Source: Ruminiclostridium sp. (GTDB taxonomy: Bacteria > Bacillota > Clostridia > DSM-8532). Taken from it: a stretch of DNA of 17,006 nt. How positions within the stretch are numbered: position 1 is the first letter of the stretch; each line of letters opens with the position of its first letter. Location: positions 56,684 through 73,689 of the forward strand of contig DOHN01000202.1 in the NCBI GenBank assembly GCA_003535195.1, read 5' to 3'. The notes below the pieces were generated by a model. The model was given only the letters and a program-made list of their open reading frames with translations, made no database searches and was not told the DNA's origin. Made by a program: the position numbers and the translations under genes. This document shows positions 1-8,111 of this stretch, piece after piece.

Positions 1-617
1 TGAAAGCCTGCCGATCCGCCCTGCACAATATCCAGGCTATCCAATAGGGCGCCGCCTAAAATAGGCGGTATGGACATCAAAAAGGAAAAGTCCGCCGCAA
101 AGCCTCTTTCCAGACCCAGGGCCAGTGCGGTGGTAATGGTCATCCCGGAACGGGAAACCGAAGGCAAAAGGGCAATACCCTGACCCAGGCCGATAAGGAG
201 GGAATCACTGGTTTTGAGATCCTTTAGGTTCTTTTTTCCATTGCCGACCTTCTCTGAAAAAATAAGGGCCAGACCGGTAAAAATAAAGCCGGGGCCTAAA
301 ATGGCCGAGCTCACATATGTACTCTCAATAAAATCGCTAAAAAGCACTGTGAGTATGACGGCAGGAATGGTAGCCACAACGATCTGCACAGGCAATTTTG
401 AAAAGGGGTGTCTGATCATTTCAAGGATTTTTTTCCAGTAAACAAATACAACCGCAAACAATGTCGCTACATGAAGGGCTATATAAAAGGTCATTATTGC
501 CGAATCATCTATTCCCAAAAGCTTCTGGACCATCACAAGATGACCGGAGCTGCTTACAGGCAGAAATTCTGTAAGGCCTTGCACAACGCCCAGTATAATG
601 GCTTCAATCAAATTCAT
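1..617 (-). CDS. uppP: Undecaprenyl-diphosphatase UppP (BacA), C-terminus cut by window edge
   Basis: Integral membrane phosphatase that dephosphorylates undecaprenyl pyrophosphate to recycle the lipid carrier for peptidoglycan and wall polymers; loss or overexpression alters bacitracin sensitivity in this family. The 205 visible codons start at ATG 617 behind a good site (GGAGG, spacing about 6). Residues 13-26 carry the QxxxE stretch followed by FLPVSSSGH, and residues 152-158 read PSVSRSG, the second conserved phosphate-binding motif with its arginine. Several hydrophobic segments are visible (about 42-60, 76-95, 103-120). The family is usually about 260-280 residues, so roughly 60-75 residues lie beyond the left edge. 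It starts 79 nt after the preceding glycoside hydrolase-like gene, with no terminator visible between them, so it may be co-transcribed or have a weak AT-rich promoter in that gap. Identification is firm. Confidence 0.96.
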   Translation of the reverse strand, partial: MNLIEAIILGVVQGLTEFLPVSSSGHLVMVQKLLGIDDSAIMTFYIALHVATLFAVVFVYWKKILEMIRHPFSKLPVQIVVATIPAVILTVLFSDFIESTYVSSAILGPGFIFTGLALIFSEKVGNGKKNLKDLKTSDSLLIGLGQGIALLPSVSRSGMTITTALALGLERGFAADFSFLMSIPPILGGALLDSLDIVQGGSAGF

Positions 618-696
618 ATTTTCCTCCGAAGACAAAATTTTAATATACTTTTAATTATATTCAACTTTTCTGTTTTCCCATACTTGTTTTCTTTTT

Positions 697-2013
697 TTAG
701 GATTCCGGACCGAAAGCAGCCTCAATATAATCATTAGGAGCATTCCAGAAAATCCACTCCGTATATCCGGCATCATATACGGCCTTAATCTGCTGCTTGT
801 AGGCTGAAACTCCATACTCCATCCAGTAGCCTTTAGGGAGGTAGCTTGCCGTAAAGCCTTGGATATAGGATCGTACATTGAGGTTATAGCCCTCTTTCTT
901 ATCAATGCGGTCCTTTCCTACCAGAAGCGTATTATAGACGACCTCATAAGGCTTTAGATCAGGATGGGTAAAGAGCACCCCGTTGATTCTCTGCCCTACG
1001 CCATTGGCCATGGAGCCTTTGGAAGCATTATTGGCAAAGTGGGACGGATAAATCATAGGGCAAATATAATCCAGGCTCGCACCGATGGTTTCAAGGGTCT
1101 GCCCTATTTCGCCATAGTCCTTGGTAGAAATTAGAGGCATACCAAATACATCGGCGGATAAAATGGTATCCTCGGGAAGGCTGTTGCGGGCATAGCGGAT
1201 AAATTCTTCAATAACATCGCTTCGGGTCTGGTCCGGCTTCAAGTCCAGCTTGTAATCATAAAGGCTGGTTTCGGGAAAACGGATGTAATCGAATTGTATT
1301 TCATCAAAACCGAATTGAACAGCTTCCTTGGCGATGCTGACAATATAGTCCCTGGCTTCCTGTTTAGTCGCATCCAGCCACATGGATTTATTGTTGAAGA
1401 CAGCGCCTGATGCTGTCTTGATAGCCATATCAGGATGGGCCTTTGTGATGGTTGAATCCTTGAATGTCACCATTCTGGCAATGACGATGATATTGTTATC
1501 ATGAAGCTTTTTGGTTACTTCCCGTATGTCGAAGCCGGGTGTATCGGCCTTTGCATCATTGACCATCTTCAGCTCGGAATCATACATCAGCTGCCCCGCA
1601 TCATTTTTAATGTCTATGACATAGGCGTTGATCTCTGTTTCATTGGCAAGCTTGATATAGTGATCGAGATTGTTCCTCACCGAAGTATAATTCAAATACA
1701 GCGCCTTGACGGGAACATCCAGCTTCCGGCTGCTGCGCCTGTCCTGGCCCTCCGGGCCGGCGGATGGAGCAGGACTGGGTGAATCCGGTGCGGTTGCGCC
1801 GGGACTCGCATCAGGAGTGGGTCCAGGGGTTTCAGCAGGCTCCATGGAGGGCGTTTCCGTAGACGTAGACGTTGGCATGGGGGTTGGGGTATTATTTAGT
1901 TCAGGACCTTTTTGAGATAAAAGTGCCGCCACAACGGTTAAAGTAATAACGGTAAGAATAACGGCTGTGACTATAAAAGCATTTCTTCTTTTGTTTTCCG
2001 GCTTTTGCTTCAT
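697..2013 (-). CDS. Putative extracytoplasmic glycoside hydrolase (DUF4015 family), membrane-anchored
   Basis: 438 residues from ATG 2013, chosen because AAAGGAGA sits just upstream; an in-frame codon 7 positions earlier has no ribosome site. Order: basic N-terminus, hydrophobic anchor or signal segment at residues 12-32, a Pro/Thr/Ser-rich linker at about 41-88, then a TIM-barrel-like domain from about 100. Recognisable family blocks are KALYLNYT near the domain start, DEIQFDYIRFP in the middle, SADVFG, CPMIYPSHF and WIFWNAPND near the C-terminus; these match the DUF4015 'putative glycoside hydrolase' group. The Asp in QFDYIRFP and the Asp in SADVFG are candidate active-site residues by analogy with barrel hydrolases. 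The substrate is unknown; wall or spore-coat polysaccharide is an inference from the anchor and the spoVA neighbours. It begins 153 nt after the spoVAE stop. Confidence 0.87.
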   Translation of the reverse strand: MKQKPENKRRNAFIVTAVILTVITLTVVAALLSQKGPELNNTPTPMPTSTSTETPSMEPAETPGPTPDASPGATAPDSPSPAPSAGPEGQDRRSSRKLDVPVKALYLNYTSVRNNLDHYIKLANETEINAYVIDIKNDAGQLMYDSELKMVNDAKADTPGFDIREVTKKLHDNNIIVIARMVTFKDSTITKAHPDMAIKTASGAVFNNKSMWLDATKQEARDYIVSIAKEAVQFGFDEIQFDYIRFPETSLYDYKLDLKPDQTRSDVIEEFIRYARNSLPEDTILSADVFGMPLISTKDYGEIGQTLETIGASLDYICPMIYPSHFANNASKGSMANGVGQRINGVLFTHPDLKPYEVVYNTLLVGKDRIDKKEGYNLNVRSYIQGFTASYLPKGYWMEYGVSAYKQQIKAVYDAGYTEWIFWNAPNDYIEAAFGPES

Positions 2014-2123
2014 GATGTTTTCTCCTTTGCACAATAAAAGCCCCGTCCGCTAGCTAAATCGTGGTGACTTCAAAAAGCGCTAACTTACGCCAATTAAAGA
2101 TTGCTGGCAGGTCGGCGGGAACT

Positions 2124-2143
2124 TTGTCATCTCATAATGACAA
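2124..2143. repeat. Perfect 7-bp inverted repeat in the spoVAE to hydrolase gap
   Basis: TTGTCAT and ATGACAA are separated by 6 bases. No T-tract follows on either strand, so it is not a convincing terminator; it could be a protein-binding site or a leader hairpin. The function is not known. Confidence 0.4.
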
Positions 2144-2166
2144 CATTTATTCTATCATATTAGACG

Positions 2167-2526
2167 TTACTTTTTAACCTTTGGTTTTGAAGCAATGGCC
2201 ATAATATATCCAAAAGTTACAGCCGCCGTAATTCCTGCCGCCGCAGCCTTAACACCGCCGGTAAATACACCCAGAAAACCCTTTTCATTGATTTCCTTAA
2301 TAACCCCCTTTGCTAGCGTATTGCCAAAGCCGGTAAGGGGCACCGAGGCCCCGGCGCTTCCCCATTCCACCAGCGGCTGGTAGAGGCCGAAAAGACCGAG
2401 AATAACACCCAAGACCACGAATACCACCATGATTCTGGCCGGAGTAATCTTGGTAAGGTCGATAAGCAATTGCCCGATAACACATATGATTCCGCCTAAC
2501 AAAAAGGCTTTTAAAATGTCCGCCAT
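2167..2526 (-). CDS. spoVAE: Stage V sporulation protein AE (SpoVAE/SpoVAEB)
   Basis: Small membrane protein of the SpoVA complex, which moves calcium dipicolinate into the developing spore and releases it at germination; it acts in the forespore (later spore) inner membrane. The 119 residues contain hydrophobic segments at about 4-24, 30-49 and 86-112 and the signature block AGASVPLTGFGNTL, shared with SpoVAC. The C-terminus is short and basic (KPKVKK). ATG 2526 is preceded by AGGAGG at good spacing, and the gap to the spoVAD stop is 18 nt, so it is the last member of the spoVAC-AD-AE transcript. Length and order match the usual clostridial three-gene spoVA set. Confidence 0.94.
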   Translation of the reverse strand: MADILKAFLLGGIICVIGQLLIDLTKITPARIMVVFVVLGVILGLFGLYQPLVEWGSAGASVPLTGFGNTLAKGVIKEINEKGFLGVFTGGVKAAAAGITAAVTFGYIMAIASKPKVKK

Positions 2527-2544
2527 GATCGATTCCTCCTAAAA

Positions 2545-3552
2545 TTAAGCCTCTATGCAGACAGCATGGGCAACACCCGGGATGCTCTCCCCTTGCTGAC
2601 TCCTGGTCGGGCTCATTAATGCACCTGTAGCAATAAATAAAATACGCTTCAAAGCGCCCTGTCTGAATTGATTCATAATATAGGTGGAAAAGACAGCAGC
2701 ACTGCATCCGCACCCGCTTCCTCCGCAGTTCACCCCCTGCTTTTCAAGATCAAAGATCAAGGTGCCGCAGTCCTTATGCTTGTTCTTCATATCTATTCCA
2801 TTTTTGATCATGAGATCGTTGAGCATAGAGCTTCCGAAACTGCCCAGATCGCCGGTCAATATGAGATCATAGTCGTCGGCGGATCTTCCCAGATCCTTAA
2901 GATGGCTGGTAATGGTATCACAGGCTGCCGGCGCCATGGCCGCACCCATATTGTTGGCATCCTTGATGCCCTGATCAATAATTTTGCCGGGCGTGGCACA
3001 AACAATTCTCGGCCCCTGGCCGTCCTTGCCCAGAATAACAGCTCCGGATCCGGTAACAGTCCACTGGGCCGTCGGTGTTCTTTGCGAACCGTATTCAAGG
3101 GGAAACCGGAATTGTCTTTCGGCAGAACAGAAATGACTGGATGCCGCACACACCGCATAATCGGCCGAGCCTCCGTCAATGAGCATGGAGCCGATGGTCA
3201 AAGACTCGCTCATGGTGGAGCATGCGCCGAACAGTCCTATAAAAGGTGTATTGGCATCCCGGAATGCATAGCTGGCTGCAGTGGACTGATTTAACAGATC
3301 CCCTGCCAGGATGACATTGATATCGGCAGCCGCCTTGCCGCTTTTCTCCAGGGCCTTGCTGAATGTGTCCTTCAAAATACGTGATTCTGCCGCCTCAAAG
3401 GTTTTCTCACCGGCATACTCATCATCTACAACATCATCAAAATACCTGGCCAGGGGGCCGTCGCCCTCCTTCTTTCCGACAATGGCCGCTCCGCTTAGGA
3501 TAATGGGCTGCTTGTCAAATACCACGGTTTGACTTCCTAATCTTTTGGCCAA
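2545..3552 (-). CDS. spoVAD: Stage V sporulation protein AD (SpoVAD), dipicolinic acid-binding
   Basis: SpoVAD is a soluble thiolase-fold protein on the inner spore membrane that binds dipicolinic acid and is needed for its uptake. The 335-residue product begins with the family-typical MAKRLGSQTVVF, which fixes the start at a TTG codon (3552) placed directly after the TAG stop of spoVAC with no spacer; the AGGTGG inside the spoVAC tail is the likely ribosome site. Family features include the early GDLLNQ, GLFGACSTMSES with a cysteine in the thiolase-like position, and SGCGCSA near the C-terminus. The zero-gap arrangement points to translational coupling. Length is normal for the family. Confidence 0.96.
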   Translation of the reverse strand: MAKRLGSQTVVFDKQPIILSGAAIVGKKEGDGPLARYFDDVVDDEYAGEKTFEAAESRILKDTFSKALEKSGKAAADINVILAGDLLNQSTAASYAFRDANTPFIGLFGACSTMSESLTIGSMLIDGGSADYAVCAASSHFCSAERQFRFPLEYGSQRTPTAQWTVTGSGAVILGKDGQGPRIVCATPGKIIDQGIKDANNMGAAMAPAACDTITSHLKDLGRSADDYDLILTGDLGSFGSSMLNDLMIKNGIDMKNKHKDCGTLIFDLEKQGVNCGGSGCGCSAAVFSTYIMNQFRQGALKRILFIATGALMSPTRSQQGESIPGVAHAVCIEA

Positions 3553-4005
3553 CTACACCACCTGCTTCCAGATAAAATAGAGAAGACCTGCAACGACCGA
3601 TGCAAAAATTCCGTAAACCAGAACAGGTCCGGCAATCAGAAACATCTTTGCACCGACGCCCATAATATAGCCTTCCTTTTTAAATTCCATGGCAGGGGAT
3701 ACAATAGAGTTGGAAAATCCGGTAATGGGCACCGAGGCCCCCGCTCCCCCAAATTTTGCGATTTCATCATAGACATTGATGCCGGTCAGAAAAGCGCCTA
3801 AAAAGATCATGGTGATGCTGGTAACAGCTGCAGCCGTATCCTTGTCTGCCCCGAAGTTTTCAGCAATCATCAGCACTACCTGGCCTATGGAACATATAAT
3901 ACCGCCGGTTATAAAAGCTGCAAAAATATTTCTTGCAATATGCGAGCCAGGAGCCTTCTTATCGACCATTTTCTGATATTCATGCTTGCTGATGGGCTTT
4001 TTCAT
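3553..4005 (-). CDS. spoVAC: Stage V sporulation protein AC (SpoVAC)
   Basis: Membrane subunit of the SpoVA dipicolinate channel; in Bacillus the homologue behaves as a mechanosensitive channel. I start it at ATG 4005 (150 residues, MKKPISKHEYQ), which has GGGGAGG 8 nt upstream; a GTG three codons earlier overlaps that site. Hydrophobic stretches lie at about 25-48, 58-78 and 115-145. The block GASVPITGFSNSI is shared with SpoVAE, showing both belong to one paralogous family. ATG overlaps the TGA of the small upstream gene (ATGA), indicating coupled translation, and the spoVAD start abuts its stop. In Bacillus this operon is SigG-controlled; I could not place a convincing SigG promoter here. 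Confidence 0.95.
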   Translation of the reverse strand: MKKPISKHEYQKMVDKKAPGSHIARNIFAAFITGGIICSIGQVVLMIAENFGADKDTAAAVTSITMIFLGAFLTGINVYDEIAKFGGAGASVPITGFSNSIVSPAMEFKKEGYIMGVGAKMFLIAGPVLVYGIFASVVAGLLYFIWKQVV

Positions 4006-4169
4006 AAGTCCCACCTCCCCGGCTGAACAAATACGTATGTTCCGCGGTTCGGCTCATCATCCTTGTCGAAGAACAAAAAATAGATGCCTGCGGCCAAAGC
4101 AGCAACCACTACAATACCTGCAATAATGAAAAGAATCGGATTTTTAAATCGATGAACTATTTTTTCCAT
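4002..4169 (-). CDS. Small single-pass membrane protein, function unknown
   Basis: 55 residues from ATG 4169: a basic N-terminus (MEKIVHRFKN), one strong hydrophobic segment at about 11-33 and a short polar tail ending RWDL. I do not recognise a family. It is credible as a gene because its stop overlaps the spoVAC start (ATGA) and the one-TM topology is coherent. The start is uncertain: ATG 4184 lies inside a hairpin stem and has no ribosome site, whereas ATG 4169 has only GGGGTG, which is itself the 3' arm of that hairpin. If real, it is the first gene of the spoVA transcript and a candidate small accessory membrane protein; that role is inference from position only. Confidence 0.55.
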   Translation of the reverse strand: MEKIVHRFKNPILFIIAGIVVVAALAAGIYFLFFDKDDEPNRGTYVFVQPGRWDL

Positions 4170-4170
4170 A

Positions 4171-4225
4171 AAAACACCCCGCATGATAATCTTGTTTTAG
4201 GGTTTCATCAATGCGGGGTTTTTAT
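4171..4225 (-). terminator. Hairpin terminator after the clpE-type gene, bidirectional in form
   Basis: ACCCCGCAT (4176-4184) pairs with ATGCGGGGT (4211-4219), a 9-bp stem extendable by GAT/ATC around a bulge. Minus-strand transcripts from the clpE-type gene reach it 38 nt after the stop and continue into GTTTTT; the plus strand also has a T-run. Its 3' arm supplies the only ribosome-site-like sequence of the following small gene. Confidence 0.7.
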
Positions 4226-4263
4226 TCTTTAGTTATATTTTTGAAATTATTGTAAGCGATCTT

Positions 4264-6591
4264 TTAAACGGGTAATTGTGCAATGTGCATCACAATTTTT
4301 CCGTCCTCTGCCGTAACCTCAATGGAGCTTCCTTCCTTGATTTTGCCCGAAAGGAACAACTCTGCAAGCTCATCTTCAATATGGCGCTGAATGGTTTTTC
4401 TTAAGGGTCTTGCACCGAATTTGGCATCAAAGCCCTTCTCCATTAAGAAGGTTTTAGCCGCGTCATCAAAGAAAATGGCCATCCCCTTCTCTTCCACATC
4501 CTGACTGACCTGCCTGAGCATGATCTCGAGGATTTGAGACAGCTGCTCCCGGGTCAATTCCTCAAAGACAATGACTTCATCGACACGGTTTAAAAATTCC
4601 GGTCTGAATATTTCTCTGACAGCGTCATTGACCTTCTTTTCCAGAGCTTCGTAACCATCCTTGTTAAAGCCTATGCCATTGCCCCGAAGGGAGGTCCCGG
4701 CATTGGAGGTCATAATGATAATTGTGTTTTCAAAGCTCACCGTTCTGCCCGTGCTGTCGGTAAGACGACCATCCTCCATAATTTGCAGAAGCATGTTGTA
4801 AACATCGGGATGGGCCTTCTCAATTTCATCCAGCAAAAGGACCGAGTAGGGCTTTCTTCTGACCTTATCGGTCAGTGTTCCTCCCTGGTCAAATCCGACA
4901 TAGCCGGGAGGAGCGCCTATGAGCTTCGAAACGGTGTGCTTCTCCATATATTCGGACATATCCAGCCGGATCATGGCCTCTTCGTTCCCAAAAAGCTCCT
5001 GCGCCAATGCCCTGGCAAGCTCGGTTTTACCAACACCCGTCGGGCCCACGAAAATAAAGCTGGGCGGCCTTTTCTTCTTCCTGAAATCGGACCTGGTCCG
5101 GCGGATGGCCCGGGCAAGGCTTGTGACTCCTTTATCCTGACCTACAACCCGCTCGTGAAGGCGTTCTTCGATTTCCAAAAGCTTTGCGGCTTCCGTTTCG
5201 GATATCCGCTGTACAGGAATTCCCGTCCAGTTCTCCACCACCGACGCAATATCATCGACGGTGACATCCAGTGTGCCGATATCTTTTTCAAGCTCTTTAA
5301 TTTGCTCCTGCAGCTGGCATTCCTCCACCTTATAGTCGGCGGCCAACTGGTAATTATCGGTTAAAGCGGCCTGTTCCTTCAGCTCCTGTATATTTTTCAG
5401 CTCAGTTTTAAGCTCTTCTAACTGCACCGGGGCCTGATTCTTCGAATTGACCATGGCGCAGGCTTCATCCACCAAATCAATGGCCTTATCGGGCAAAAAC
5501 CGGTCATGAATATACCGTGCCGACATTTTGACTGCGGCCTCGATGACCTCGTCCGAAAAACGGACCTGGTGGAAATCCTCATAGTACTGGCGGATACCCG
5601 TTAAAATCTCTATGCTTTCCCCGATTGTGGGTTCGTTGACTATAACGGGCTGAAACCTTCTTTCCAGCGCCGTATCCTTTTCGATATGCTTGCGGTAGTC
5701 CTCCAGGGTTGTAGCGCCGATAATCTGTACATCGCCCCGGGCTAAAGCAGGCTTCAGTATATTGGCGGCATTCATAGCCCCGCCCTCGGCTTCGCCTGCG
5801 CCCACAATATTATGGACCTCATCAATGACTAATATGATATTCTTCTGAGCCTTCGCCTCGTCAATAATGGCCTTCATTCTGGCTTCAAACTGGCCTCTGA
5901 ACTGAGTGCCCGCAACAATGGCCGCAAGGTCCAGCAAATAGATCTCCTTGTCCAAAAGCTTTACAGGCACCTTCTGCTCCACGATTCGGAGAGCCAGGCC
6001 CTCTGCTATAGCAGTTTTTCCAACGCCCGGCTCGCCTAACAAAATGGGATTGTTCTTGGTCCTTCTATTCAGGATCTGCACTACTCGTTCAATTTCCTTA
6101 TCACGGCCAATGACGCGGTCTATCGCCCCGGCTTGTGCTTTCTCATTCAAATTGGCGCCAAATGTATTCAGGTTCTTCCGGGATGATTTTACAGGCTGTT
6201 TCGGCGCTTCATTTTTGGTCTGATTACCGAGCTTTTCATTGCCTGAACCACTCCCGGGGCCAAAGCCCGAAAAAGCATTATTTAAAAATTTAATCATGGA
6301 ATTCGTTGATTCCTCAGGGGTCTGCTTTTTCTCAGGCTGGGCCATATCTAAGGGCAAGGTCTGCACAAAGTCATCCATACCCATATTGCCAAACATTTCG
6401 GCCATTTGGTTGTTAAGATTCTCCATATCCTCAGGGGTCATGCCCGATTGGGCCATCATATGCTGAAGCGGGGCCAGTCCCTGTTTTTGGGCGCAGGACA
6501 TGCAAAGCCCCATGGGCTCAGTTTTTCCATCTATAACACGGGTTATAAAAATAACTGCAACATTTTCTTTGCAGATAGAACATTTCATCAT
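4264..6591 (-). CDS. clpE: ClpE-type ATP-dependent Clp protease ATP-binding subunit
   Basis: Class I Clp/Hsp100 unfoldase that feeds proteins to ClpP. I start it at ATG 6591 (775 residues), behind AAGGAGA; an upstream in-frame GTG at 6651 has no ribosome site. The N-terminus is a zinc-finger-like module, C4xxC7 and C30xxC33, in place of the Clp_N repeats of ClpC/ClpA, which is the ClpE arrangement. Then come a Met/Gly-rich linker, AAA1 with Walker A at 186-193 and Walker B Asp-Glu at 257-258, a UVR-like coiled segment at about 390-432, and AAA2 with Walker A at 516-523, Walker B near 586-589, an IGF ClpP-docking loop at 640-642 and sensor-2 GARPLRK at 726-732. All catalytic motifs are intact. 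I found no CtsR-type operator upstream. ClpE proteins are usually stress-induced. Confidence 0.93.
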   Translation of the reverse strand: MMKCSICKENVAVIFITRVIDGKTEPMGLCMSCAQKQGLAPLQHMMAQSGMTPEDMENLNNQMAEMFGNMGMDDFVQTLPLDMAQPEKKQTPEESTNSMIKFLNNAFSGFGPGSGSGNEKLGNQTKNEAPKQPVKSSRKNLNTFGANLNEKAQAGAIDRVIGRDKEIERVVQILNRRTKNNPILLGEPGVGKTAIAEGLALRIVEQKVPVKLLDKEIYLLDLAAIVAGTQFRGQFEARMKAIIDEAKAQKNIILVIDEVHNIVGAGEAEGGAMNAANILKPALARGDVQIIGATTLEDYRKHIEKDTALERRFQPVIVNEPTIGESIEILTGIRQYYEDFHQVRFSDEVIEAAVKMSARYIHDRFLPDKAIDLVDEACAMVNSKNQAPVQLEELKTELKNIQELKEQAALTDNYQLAADYKVEECQLQEQIKELEKDIGTLDVTVDDIASVVENWTGIPVQRISETEAAKLLEIEERLHERVVGQDKGVTSLARAIRRTRSDFRKKKRPPSFIFVGPTGVGKTELARALAQELFGNEEAMIRLDMSEYMEKHTVSKLIGAPPGYVGFDQGGTLTDKVRRKPYSVLLLDEIEKAHPDVYNMLLQIMEDGRLTDSTGRTVSFENTIIIMTSNAGTSLRGNGIGFNKDGYEALEKKVNDAVREIFRPEFLNRVDEVIVFEELTREQLSQILEIMLRQVSQDVEEKGMAIFFDDAAKTFLMEKGFDAKFGARPLRKTIQRHIEDELAELFLSGKIKEGSSIEVTAEDGKIVMHIAQLPV

Positions 6592-6731
6592 TCTTTTTTC
6601 ATCTCCTTGCTGGCTACTATATGATTCTGCCATAAAATTTTGCTCTGTCACTTTCTATACTTATCAAAGCTGTATTCCAACTCCGTTTACCGGGATCACA
6701 GCGGGTCTGTTCATCTTTATGCAATAAGTTT

Positions 6732-6760
6732 ATTATAGCATAGAGTGAAAAAATTGAAAA
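6732..6760 (-). promoter_or_regulatory. SigA-type extended -10 promoter for the clpE-type gene
   Basis: On the minus strand the -10 is TATAAT (6732-6737) preceded by TGC (extended -10), with a -35 of TTTTCA (6755-6760) and a 17-bp spacer. It would give a leader of about 130 nt. The -35 overlaps the T-tract of the upstream terminator. Confidence 0.65.
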
Positions 6761-6782
6761 GGGAAGAGTTTGCCCTTCCCTT
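6748..6782 (-). terminator. Rho-independent terminator of the rsbV-rsbW-sigB-ATPase operon
   Basis: AAGGGAAG (6759-6766) pairs with CTTCCCTT (6775-6782) across an 8-nt loop, followed on the minus strand by a T-rich run (TTCAATTTTTT). It lies 45 nt after the stop of the anti-sigma-like ATPase. Confidence 0.85.
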
Positions 6783-6826
6783 ACCTTTAAACACCAATTA
6801 TATTATTGCCAATCCAAACTAAAGAT

Positions 6827-7333
6827 TTACTTTTTGATACTATTTAATTTCTTTTTGACGGTAATGGCATTGCCCATTGTGTTGAACTCCATAAAATCGC
6901 ACAGATTCTGCACAATAAACAGGCCTCTTCCCGATTCGTTAATATTGGCCGGGTCAAACCCGGAAGCGGAAGTAAACGAAAAATTCATGGCCTTTAGCGT
7001 ATTAAAGCCGCAGCCCTGATCTTTTACGGTAATGCCCAGCAAATCGTTATTTTCCTGAAACCAGACATCCACATAAATCTTTTTGGCAAGATCGCATTCA
7101 TTTCCATGCTCAATAGCATTTTGAAGCAGCTCGCACAGTATGACCCTGATATCAAAAATCTGTTCTGCATCCAAATTGGATATAAGCTGAATCCGGTCCA
7201 GAATATTCTTTACTTCCCGACAGACCTCACAGGCGTCACTATTGATGAGGTCATGATATATTCTTTTTGCCTGGCAATTATCGGTATTCACTGCTACTCT
7301 TACACTCCGTTTGAAAGGGCATTCATTCGTCAC
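6827..7333 (-). CDS. Anti-sigma factor-type HATPase / serine kinase (RsbW/SpoIIAB-like), Cys-rich
   Basis: 168 residues with a C-terminal GHKL ATPase fold of the anti-sigma kinase type. All ATP motifs are intact: N box CELLQNAIEHGN (E68, N72), G1 DQGCGF (D105, G107, G109), G2 ESGRGLFIV (G135, G137). Such proteins bind a sigma factor and phosphorylate a STAS antagonist. The N-terminal 50 residues are not typical and include C5, C20 and a C35xxC38 pair; eight cysteines in total is unusual for the family. The only plausible start is GTG 7333, 18 nt after the sigma stop, with a weak AGTGGG site. As last gene of the operon it may supply the kinase activity that the degenerate RsbW-like protein upstream seems to lack; this is inference. 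It could instead regulate an unrelated partner. Confidence 0.87.
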   Translation of the reverse strand: MTNECPFKRSVRVAVNTDNCQAKRIYHDLINSDACEVCREVKNILDRIQLISNLDAEQIFDIRVILCELLQNAIEHGNECDLAKKIYVDVWFQENNDLLGITVKDQGCGFNTLKAMNFSFTSASGFDPANINESGRGLFIVQNLCDFMEFNTMGNAITVKKKLNSIKK

Positions 7334-7351
7334 TTTAAATATATACCCACT

Positions 7352-8110
7352 TTACTTTTTCAAAATCATCCGAAATTTTTCCAAAGTTCTTTTTTCTAAA
7401 CGGGATATGTACATTTGTGATACATGAAAAGTTTTTGCGATCTCCTTCTGGGTTTTATTTTCAAAATAGCGGAGCTTAATAAATCGCTTCTCGTCCGGAC
7501 TAAAATTTTCAATGGCCTTCTCCAGGAAATCACGGTTGTTTATTTTCTCAAAAGTAGTATCTTCCTCACCGATGGTTTCGTGAAGCTCCAGGTCATCCTC
7601 TTCAAAAACGGCCTGATCAAAGGACTGGATATTATATACATTCCAGGATTCTACGATTTCAAGGATCGTCTCTTCCTTCATGTTCAGATATTCCGCAATC
7701 TCATCGATCCTCGGCACCCTTTTCTGTTCCTGCATCAGATATTCCCGGGCCTGATTCACCTTTTGATAGACCTCATAAATACGCCTCGGTATCCGAATTA
7801 CCGATGCTTTGTCCCGGAAATAGCGCTTAATTTCACCGATAATAGTCGGCGTGGCAAAACTGACGAACTTCACATCCTCGGAGGTATTAAACCGTTCCAC
7901 TGCATTAATGAGGGCCACGCATGCAACCTGGTATATGTCATCCAATTCCACTCCGCGATTGAGAAATTTCTTTGAAATGATTTCGGCAAGATAGATATAC
8001 CGGGTCACAATCTGATTTCTTACGGTCACATCGCGATTCTTGTAATATGCTTCAAATAACTCTCTTTCAGATAGCTCGCCATTCCCTGGAGCCTCTGGTC
8101 TCTCGCTCAT
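7352..8110 (-). CDS. sigB: RNA polymerase sigma factor, SigB/SigF/SigG family (SigB-like)
   Basis: 252-residue sigma-70 family factor. Region 2 covers about 37-100, with LDDIYQVACVALINAVERF and the DNA-contacting block PTIIGEIKRYFRDK; region 3 runs about 105-165; region 4 carries the helix-turn-helix KTQKEIAKTFHVSQMYISRLEK (about 219-240). The block TIIGEIKR..RDK followed by IPRRI resembles SigB, whereas SigF and SigG have an SRSL-type sequence there, so I favour SigB over SigF despite the nearby spoVA genes. The start ATG 8110 lies one base after the rsbW-like TGA, so translation is coupled. The protein is expected to be held inactive by an RsbW-type partner and released when the STAS antagonist is dephosphorylated. 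Confidence 0.9.
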   Translation of the reverse strand: MSERPEAPGNGELSERELFEAYYKNRDVTVRNQIVTRYIYLAEIISKKFLNRGVELDDIYQVACVALINAVERFNTSEDVKFVSFATPTIIGEIKRYFRDKASVIRIPRRIYEVYQKVNQAREYLMQEQKRVPRIDEIAEYLNMKEETILEIVESWNVYNIQSFDQAVFEEDDLELHETIGEEDTTFEKINNRDFLEKAIENFSPDEKRFIKLRYFENKTQKEIAKTFHVSQMYISRLEKRTLEKFRMILKK

Positions 8111-8111
8111 T

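Noticed and set aside
2035..2166. Riboswitch or T-box in the leader of the DUF4015 gene
   Set aside because: The region has some pairing potential but no T-box sequence or recognised riboswitch core.
2668..3294. Plus-strand open frame of 208 codons antisense to spoVAD
   Set aside because: It is a shadow of spoVAD codon bias; SpoVAD is intact and recognisable on the other strand.
4783..5364. Plus-strand open frame of 193 codons antisense to the clpE-type gene
   Set aside because: It lies fully inside a gene with all AAA+ motifs intact, its translation resembles no family and it has no ribosome site.
6592..6731. CtsR heptad operator upstream of the clpE-type gene
   Set aside because: No GGTCAAA-type direct repeat was found in the promoter or leader.
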